Positions 34,246 through 38,732 of a DNA stretch of 38,732 nt are shown here, in pieces (the first letter of the stretch is position 1; each line of letters opens with the position of its first letter). Source of the DNA: Comamonadaceae bacterium (lineage in GTDB: Bacteria > Pseudomonadota > Gammaproteobacteria > Burkholderiales > Burkholderiaceae_C); the NCBI GenBank assembly GCA_947446885.1, contig CANFHZ010000012.1, positions 1-38,732 of the forward strand, read 5' to 3'. A program made the translations under genes and the position numbers. The notes beneath the pieces are model-generated. The model did not search any database. It saw nothing but the letters and a program-made list of their open reading frames with translations, and had not been told where the DNA came from.

Positions 34246-35295
34246 TCATGCGGTCATAGCCAATGCGCGCGTGACCAATAAGAAACAGCCTGCAGCAAAC
34301 CCAAGGGCCGCGGCTTTTCGCCGCCAAGAATACTGCAAGCGCAGCATGACCCCGGCCGGGAGCAGCAGGGCTGCGGCGGCAGCGGCGTACCCCAGCGTCT
34401 CCCAGCTTAAGGATTGCGCGGCGAAACCGCGCGGCGGCAAGGCAGCGCCCATCAAGGCTAAAGAGAGGCCAAATGCAAGGGCGCGTATCGGCCCCAGCCG
34501 GGCCGCCTGGGTGAACCACGCCCCGCACAAAACCACCAGTGCAACGGCGGCGCCAGTCTGGCTCCAGGCACCGGAAATGCCCCACCCAATGCTTTGCAGC
34601 GCCCACGCTAGCGCGCAGGACCCGGCCAGCAAAGCCGCTGCGTGGATGCCCGTTTGCCGCAGCGTTGCCTGCGTGGAGAGCACGGCCAGCACCAGAAGTG
34701 CCAAGGCCGTTTGGTGCCAAAACCCGGTCCAACCCTGCACGAATGACGGCCAGGTTTGCCGTGCCCGCTCGGTTAGAAAGGTATGGCTGGGTTGCGCCGG
34801 GCTGATCAGGGCGCTTTCACTGTAAGCCCGCGCCGGGTGGCTCATCTGCACGGTGTAGGCAAAGTCTGCGTGGGCATCGCGCGGGAAGATGGACAGCGCC
34901 AAGTACATGTGCTGCACCGGCGTGGGGGCATCGGGCCATTGGACTTGGATCAACCATTCCACCTGGCCGATGCCGTGGCCGGCGGGGTCGGGCTGGGATG
35001 AGACGATGAGGTCTTCGAAGGTGATCTGTGCGTCGTGGCCGTCTGCCTGCAAGACCAGGCCCTGGCGCAATTCAGCCAGAACCTGGGCCCTGCGCGCCTG
35101 GAGGTCGCGGGCACGCAAGCCGTGGTGGTGGCCCTCGGCGTCGGGCACCAGCGCAGGAATGGCGTCTACGGGAATAGCCAGCATCACCAGTGCAGAGTGC
35201 TCCTGCAGCGTGATTGCACCGTAGCCCGCGGACATCAAATGGGCACGCGTTGTACTGAGTGCGGTACACAACAGTAAAAACAAGCCCACTCGCAT
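34246..35295 (-). CDS. HupE/UreJ-like membrane protein
   Basis: A 349-residue protein with a signal peptide (MRVGLFLLLCTALSTTRAH). A soluble N-terminal part (about residues 20-170) contains SYGAITL-like and His-rich DAEGHHHGLRARDL stretches, followed by about seven hydrophobic helices from residue 190 on. The layout matches the HupE/UreJ_2 family of putative nickel or cobalt permease-related proteins, often found next to YHYH proteins in my recollection. ATG 35295 begins at the signal peptide; ATG 35364 would add 23 charged residues and is less likely. The His-rich segment could bind metal. Transport function is not shown. Confidence 0.6.
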   Translation of the reverse strand: MRVGLFLLLCTALSTTRAHLMSAGYGAITLQEHSALVMLAIPVDAIPALVPDAEGHHHGLRARDLQARRAQVLAELRQGLVLQADGHDAQITFEDLIVSSQPDPAGHGIGQVEWLIQVQWPDAPTPVQHMYLALSIFPRDAHADFAYTVQMSHPARAYSESALISPAQPSHTFLTERARQTWPSFVQGWTGFWHQTALALLVLAVLSTQATLRQTGIHAAALLAGSCALAWALQSIGWGISGAWSQTGAAVALVVLCGAWFTQAARLGPIRALAFGLSLALMGAALPPRGFAAQSLSWETLGYAAAAAALLLPAGVMLRLQYSWRRKAAALGFAAGCFLLVTRALAMTA

Positions 35296-35432
35296 ACAGT
35301 TCCAGCTCCGCGCACACGGCAGCAAACAGGTGCCCCGCGAGGGCATGGGTCGTGTGGCTTTCATACACGCATTTTCGCCGTGCGCCGCTCAAGCAGTAGC
35401 ATGCAGCGCACCACCAGCTGAGGAATCAAAAA

Positions 35433-36077
35433 TTGCATATGCCTATCACCAGCCGGGCTCAAGGCCTTTTCTCTTTTGTTACGGCGCTGGCTCTGACCTG
35501 CGCAAGCTACGGAGCGCCTGCCATGGCCACTGAAGAACCGAAGTTCACCGCGCATCTCACAGAGGGCGCATTTGAGTTGCGCCAGTACGCGCCTTTTTTA
35601 GTGGCCGAAACAGCGGTGGCGGGCGATATGGACGCTGCGTCCAGCCAGGGCTTTCGCGCCATTGCCGACTTTATTTTCGGTAACAACCAGGCCCCCGGCC
35701 AAAGCGGCTCCGCCAAGATCGCCATGACCGCCCCGGTGACCGTCGAGCCCCGCGCGGCGGACACGCCCATGCGCGAAGCGCAAGACTGGCGCGTGCAGTT
35801 TGTGATGCCCTCGCAGTACACGCTGCAAACCATCCCCAAGCCCAAGAACCCGGCGGTCACCCTGCGCGAAGTGCCCGCCAAGTGGTACGCCGTGGTGCGC
35901 TACCCCGGCATCAACACGCAGTCCAAGGTGGAAGACAAAACCGCCGAGCTGCTGGCCTGGATCAAGGCCAAAGGCTGGACCCCCATAGCCAGCCCGCAAC
36001 TGGCCCGCTACGACCCACCGTGGACGCTGCCGTTTTGGCGGCGGAGTGAGATTTTGGTGGAGGTGGGGGGGCTTTAG
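35433..36077 (+). CDS. SOUL-family heme-binding protein, exported
   Basis: A 214-residue protein with a signal peptide (ending near APAMATEE, about residue 33) and a SOUL domain: FELRQYAPFLVAET, then FGNNQAPGQSGSAKIAMTAPVTVEP (the IAMTAPV block is diagnostic), then WRVQFVMPSQYTLQTIPKP and YAVVRYPG. SOUL proteins bind heme or tetrapyrroles; their role in bacteria is unclear. GAGGA at 35420-35424 is 8 bp from TTG 35433 but 14 bp from ATG 35439, so TTG is preferred. It is divergent from the HupE-like gene. Confidence 0.88.
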   Translation: MHMPITSRAQGLFSFVTALALTCASYGAPAMATEEPKFTAHLTEGAFELRQYAPFLVAETAVAGDMDAASSQGFRAIADFIFGNNQAPGQSGSAKIAMTAPVTVEPRAADTPMREAQDWRVQFVMPSQYTLQTIPKPKNPAVTLREVPAKWYAVVRYPGINTQSKVEDKTAELLAWIKAKGWTPIASPQLARYDPPWTLPFWRRSEILVEVGGL

Positions 36078-36537
36078 GGGGGCTTTGCGCAGCGCGCGGG
36101 GGTGAGACTTGGCGCTCGTTTAAAAGCATGGTCAAAAGCACCTCTATGGCCAAGCCGCCCATGTCACGCTCGTCGCATCTGCCGCCGTTTTCGCCGCCCT
36201 AAGCATGAAGAAATGTACCTTCTAAAGCTAGGCTTTCGCGGTTTTGAGGCTACGGTGCCGATGTCGAGTACGCTATCGCGCCTGGTCGAGTAGAAGCTTT
36301 GACGCCAACGCGGTTCTGCAGCCTTTGTCAGATTTTTTGTAGCGGCACATCCGTGCAGTCCAGTTGGCTAAGCTCTTGATGTCAGGCTCTTGCAAACGTC
36401 TTGTCCAATGGCCTGCCAGGGGTATCCGGTGGTTTGCGGGCTACACCAAATTTATGCTTCACTGCAACTCCGCCAGTTGCTCTTGGGCGTATGGGCCTGT
36501 AACATGCCCCGTTAACTAAATTCAGGGCAATGTCATA
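36078..36537. other. non-coding junction between host genes and the restriction-modification module
   Basis: This 460-bp stretch holds no gene I can support. A 63-codon open frame at 36102-36293 has no family resemblance or ribosome-binding site. The right half must contain the promoter of the restriction gene; I see no strong -35/-10 pair. GTTAACT at 36511-36517 resembles an integron core site with one mismatch. No transposase, integrase or inverted terminal repeat was recognised. GC falls sharply right after it. Confidence 0.5.
36464..36480. repeat. short inverted repeat upstream of the restriction gene
   Basis: GCAACT (36464-36469) and AGTTGC (36475-36480) flank CCGCC. It lies 58 bp before the restriction endonuclease start, so it could be an operator. 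No controller (C) protein gene is visible in the window. Confidence 0.35.
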
Positions 36538-37368
36538 ATGACCGAAAGAGAAAGCTTTTCAAGAAAACTCGAAGAGTTCGTCACAGAACTCAAAAGGCAT
36601 GTCAGTACTGATGACGGCCAATGGACCGTCAAAGGATTTATTGATGTTTTTGCGAATATTTACACGATCTCATCAGATACCAAGATTGTGTCAAAAATTC
36701 TTGAAATTCATCTTTTCCCAAAAATCCTAGCGTTTGCACAAGCCAACGAGTATAAAGTTGTTCTCGCTACTCATCAGAATTACTATCCTGATATATCGTT
36801 TGTAAAAGCTAATGACGAGTCCATTAGATTCGCCGTTGATTTCAAAACCACATACAGAAATCCCAAGAAGCCGCACCTGTGCAATGGATTTACTCTTGGT
36901 TCACATGGTGCATATTTTGAGAATAGAACAAGCACCAAGAATATTCAGTTTCCTTACGGTTCATATTCCGGCCATTTCTGCCTTGGAATCATCTATGACA
37001 GAGCGGTCGGAGCAACCATTGATGAAACTAAAGCCCATAAAATTGAAGAACTGCATTCCATAGCATCCGTAGCAAGTAATTTCCACTTCTTTGTTACAGA
37101 AAAATGGAAGATCGCAAGTGACAAAGCGGGAAGCGGAAACACGGCCAACATTGGTAGTATCAACAACATTGCCGACATAGCCAGCGGCAGCGGCATGTTC
37201 TCAAAGCTTGGCGAACATTGGTTTGACGACTACTGGATGAATTACAACAAGATAACGGTTCAAGACGAAAACGGTGCTACGAGAAAGATCTCCAACCTCC
37301 GAGAATTTGTTATATATAGGAATGGCGACGTTTCTTTAGTCGTAGACAAAAGGAATGGCGAAGAATGA
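36538..37368 (+). CDS. EcoRV-family type II restriction endonuclease
   Basis: A 276-residue protein that aligns along its length with EcoRV (about 245 residues) as I remember it. [13 protein letters not shown] corresponds to [23 protein letters not shown] to [19 protein letters not shown] to IDIKTTYTN, and [12 protein letters not shown] to AGSGNTTNIGSI. Catalytic residues are E56, D85, D101 and K103, matching EcoRV E45, D74, D90 and K92. The DNA-recognition loop is G198-N204, with Ala203 where EcoRV has Thr187. Likely activity is blunt cutting of GATATC when unmethylated. The N-terminus is about 11 residues longer. GC is about 40%, far below neighbouring host genes, indicating transfer. Its stop overlaps the methyltransferase start. 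Confidence 0.93.
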   Translation: MTERESFSRKLEEFVTELKRHVSTDDGQWTVKGFIDVFANIYTISSDTKIVSKILEIHLFPKILAFAQANEYKVVLATHQNYYPDISFVKANDESIRFAVDFKTTYRNPKKPHLCNGFTLGSHGAYFENRTSTKNIQFPYGSYSGHFCLGIIYDRAVGATIDETKAHKIEELHSIASVASNFHFFVTEKWKIASDKAGSGNTANIGSINNIADIASGSGMFSKLGEHWFDDYWMNYNKITVQDENGATRKISNLREFVIYRNGDVSLVVDKRNGEE

Positions 37369-38282
37369 TTGCAAAAGTTGGCGTCCCGCCGATTAAATCG
37401 CAAGGTATAAAGACTAAGCTGGTGCCATGGATACACAGCATAGTTCCAAGCGACTTTACAGGAACGTGGATTGAACCATTCATGGGGACAGGGGCCGTGG
37501 CCTTCAATGTTGCGCCACGGCGGGCTATTTTGTGCGATACAAATCCCCACCTAGTGAACTTCTACGTCGGCATAGCAGCTGGTGAAATAACGCCGGAGGT
37601 AGTTAGGGAATTTCTTACCCGCGAAGGGGCGGTACTGCTAGCCAAGGGTGAAGATCACTATTACTTTATAAGAGATCGATTTAATTCAGAGCACTCGCCA
37701 CTTGATTTTTTATTTATAAATCGTGCTGGCTTCAATGGCATGATTCGTTTCAATCGAAAGGGTGGCTTTAATATCCCGTTTTGCAGAAAACCCCAGCGAT
37801 TTGCGCAGGCATACATAACTAAGATTACCAACCAGGTTAGCTGGGTGAGCAAAATCATTAAGGCTAAAGAGTTCACCTTCAAGTGCCAGGACTTCAACAA
37901 AACCATTGAAGAAGCAACCGCCGCCGACGTTATCTACTGCGACCCACCATATATTGATAGGCACGTTGATTACTACAATGGATGGGGTGATTCTCACGAA
38001 CGGGAGCTTTTTAATATGCTCTCCAATTTCAGCGGTAGATTCATTCTGTCAACATGGCACCACAATGATTATCGGGAAAACGAGTATGTGAAGAGCCTTT
38101 GGGCAGAGCATAGTGTTCTTACGCGAGAACATTTTTATCACGTAGGTGGCAAACAAGAAAATAGAAACCCCGTCATTGAGGCGCTGGTCACAAACTTCGA
38201 TGCCATTGCACCGGAGCGTAGAGAAAGCCAAACACAGTACTTGCTGCTTGAACCAGCTGCCAAACATGGCACGCTGACTTAA
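37365..38282 (+). CDS. EcoRV-type DNA adenine N6-methyltransferase
   Basis: A 305-residue D12-class (Dam-like, alpha group) methyltransferase closely resembling M.Eco[19 protein letters not shown] at the N-terminus, the SAM-binding motif [15 protein letters not shown] (37-51), [16 protein letters not shown], and catalytic DPPY at 193-196 in [15 protein letters not shown]. It would methylate an adenine in GATATC, protecting the genome from the partner enzyme. ATG 37365 overlaps the endonuclease stop (ATGA), with AGGA 10 bp upstream. In the E. coli plasmid system the two genes are, as I recall, divergent; here they are co-directional with the endonuclease first. GC is low. Confidence 0.94.
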   Translation: MIAKVGVPPIKSQGIKTKLVPWIHSIVPSDFTGTWIEPFMGTGAVAFNVAPRRAILCDTNPHLVNFYVGIAAGEITPEVVREFLTREGAVLLAKGEDHYYFIRDRFNSEHSPLDFLFINRAGFNGMIRFNRKGGFNIPFCRKPQRFAQAYITKITNQVSWVSKIIKAKEFTFKCQDFNKTIEEATAADVIYCDPPYIDRHVDYYNGWGDSHERELFNMLSNFSGRFILSTWHHNDYRENEYVKSLWAEHSVLTREHFYHVGGKQENRNPVIEALVTNFDAIAPERRESQTQYLLLEPAAKHGTLT

Positions 38283-38344
38283 CCCAGCGGTCCACACAGC
38301 CGCTGCGCGATAAAGCCGCGCAGCACCGTTTACATCCAAGTCAG
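38273..38344. repeat. attC-like imperfect inverted repeat after the methyltransferase gene
   Basis: Outer arms GCTGACTT (38273-38280) and AAGTCAGC (38337-38344) are perfect 8-bp complements. Inside are CGGT (38288-38291) with ACCG (38325-38328), and GCTGCGCG (38302-38309) with CGCGCAGC (38317-38324) around a 7-nt loop. Paired blocks separated by unpaired spacers over about 72 bp resemble an integron attC. ACTTAAC (38277-38283) fits the RYYYAAC core, but the right side lacks a proper GTTRRRY. The methyltransferase stop codon lies in the left arm region, as cassette genes often do. Confidence 0.45.
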
Positions 38345-38367
38345 CCTTCATAAGCCACTACCTTGAC

Positions 38368-38646
38368 ATGCCCCTATCCAAAATCATCTCCGGCGCACAA
38401 ACGGGCATTGACCGCGGAGCATTGGACGCAGCCCTCGAATTGGGATTCCCGTGTGGTGGAGCCTGTCCGCAAGATCGCATAGCGGAAGATGGTCGGATAC
38501 CGGACAGGTATCCCGTCATCGAACTGGACGCGCGAAAGTACCGTGCAACAACGATACAGAATGGAGTTGCTACCATTCTCAAAGTTGTATCTGCAACGGG
38601 TCGCCAGTTACACGCATCGGCAGCGCTCGTGAAGGGCTCGGTTTAA
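38368..38646 (+). CDS. putative molybdenum-carrier-family protein, short or truncated
   Basis: A 92-residue frame. Residues 3-60 match the YpsA/LOG-like putative molybdenum carrier family: KIISGAQTGIDRGALDAALE, then GFPCGGACPQDRIAEDGRIPDRYPVIEL. In the family this is followed by a N-x-x-x-SDGT-type nucleotide-binding segment and about 60 more residues. Here the sequence after KYRATTIQN diverges and stops, and the other frames do not restore the motif. It is either truncated or a short variant, flanked by structured repeats on both sides. Function is unknown. Confidence 0.6.
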   Translation: MPLSKIISGAQTGIDRGALDAALELGFPCGGACPQDRIAEDGRIPDRYPVIELDARKYRATTIQNGVATILKVVSATGRQLHASAALVKGSV

Positions 38647-38655
38647 GGGCAAGTC

Positions 38656-38708
38656 ACCAGGCCCGGGCTGTCGATAGCTGGCGCATTTTCGCCAGCCTGG
38701 GCACTGGT
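38656..38708. repeat. second structured inverted repeat at the window edge
   Basis: ACCAG-GCCC (38656-38664) pairs with GGGC-A-CTGGT (38699-38708), leaving one extrahelical A at 38703. Inside, GCTGGCG (38677-38683) pairs with CGCCAGC (38690-38696) around CATTTT. It starts 10 bp after the short gene's stop. It could be a terminator without a T-tract, or a second attC-like site. Confidence 0.4.
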
Positions 38709-38732
38709 AAGTCGGGCTGTCAGAAGATAAGT

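Noticed and set aside
36102-36293. 63-codon open frame in the junction region
   Set aside because: No ribosome-binding site, no recognisable domain and a proline/arginine-rich composition typical of chance frames in GC-rich DNA.
36511-36517. GTTAACT upstream of the restriction gene as an integron core site
   Set aside because: It has one mismatch to GTTRRRY, and no matching RYYYAAC partner with a folded attC body lies in the preceding 150 bp, so I do not call it a site on its own.
1-38732. CRISPR arrays, prophage genes, insertion sequences, rRNA genes
   Set aside because: No regularly spaced repeats, no phage structural or integrase proteins, no transposase motifs and no rRNA segments were seen on either strand.

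Overview
The window looks like chromosome from a betaproteobacterium of the Burkholderiales, most likely Comamonadaceae (Rhodoferax/Polaromonas-like). The evidence is high GC, the relA-yebC-purD and nadD-rsfS-rlmH-maf-rng gene orders, a tolB-pal-cpoB block, a ccoNOQP oxidase operon and an FNR with the betaproteobacterial N-terminus. The genus is inferred from general resemblance only.

Left part (1-7.3 kb): a conserved housekeeping run on the + strand. It holds the 3' end of relA, then yebC, purD, nadD, rsfS (with a long Lys/Ala-rich histone-H1-like tail), rlmH, maf and rng. Most genes overlap or nearly touch. From 7.3 to 12.2 kb lies a surface-polysaccharide/LPS cluster: a GT4 glycosyltransferase, a polysaccharide deacetylase, an O-antigen-ligase-like membrane protein and two GT2 glycosyltransferases. 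GC is lower in its first half, and the first three genes all use TTG starts. Then come tolB-pal-cpoB without tolQRA, the tRNA-modifying enzyme tcdA, and tRNA-Lys(UUU) with its promoter and terminator.

Middle part (16.3-28 kb): a compact minus-strand operon encodes an MttB-superfamily methyltransferase without pyrrolysine, a DgcA/trimethylamine-dehydrogenase-like flavoprotein, and a cupin with the exact metal-site spacing of DMSP lyases. No experimentally described pathway combining these three is known to me, so I regard it as the most interesting candidate system here. It diverges from fnr. Next is a large NDP-forming acyl-CoA synthetase/GNAT protein (Pat-like) with a perfect FNR box upstream. 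After it come a small four-cysteine periplasmic protein and a MacAB/LolCDE-like exporter (adaptor, permease, ATPase).

Right part (28-36 kb): a minus-strand cytochrome cbb3 oxidase locus, ccoS / ccoN-ccoO-ccoQ-ccoP-ccoG-fixH. It has a perfect palindromic FNR box placed for class II activation of ccoN. The copper ATPase gene ccoI, normally next to ccoS, is absent. Upstream are instead a YHYH-domain exported protein and a HupE/UreJ-like membrane protein. A SOUL heme-binding protein follows.

Far right (36-38.7 kb): a GC-poor (about 40%) imported module with an EcoRV-family restriction endonuclease and its N6-adenine methyltransferase. Here the two genes are co-directional and overlap by 4 bp. 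After them come an attC-like imperfect inverted repeat, a short, possibly truncated molybdenum-carrier-like gene, and a second structured inverted repeat at the window edge. This could be a small cassette array.

Functional links: FNR, encoded in the window, probably controls the cbb3 oxidase and the Pat-like gene through the two perfect boxes, and possibly itself.
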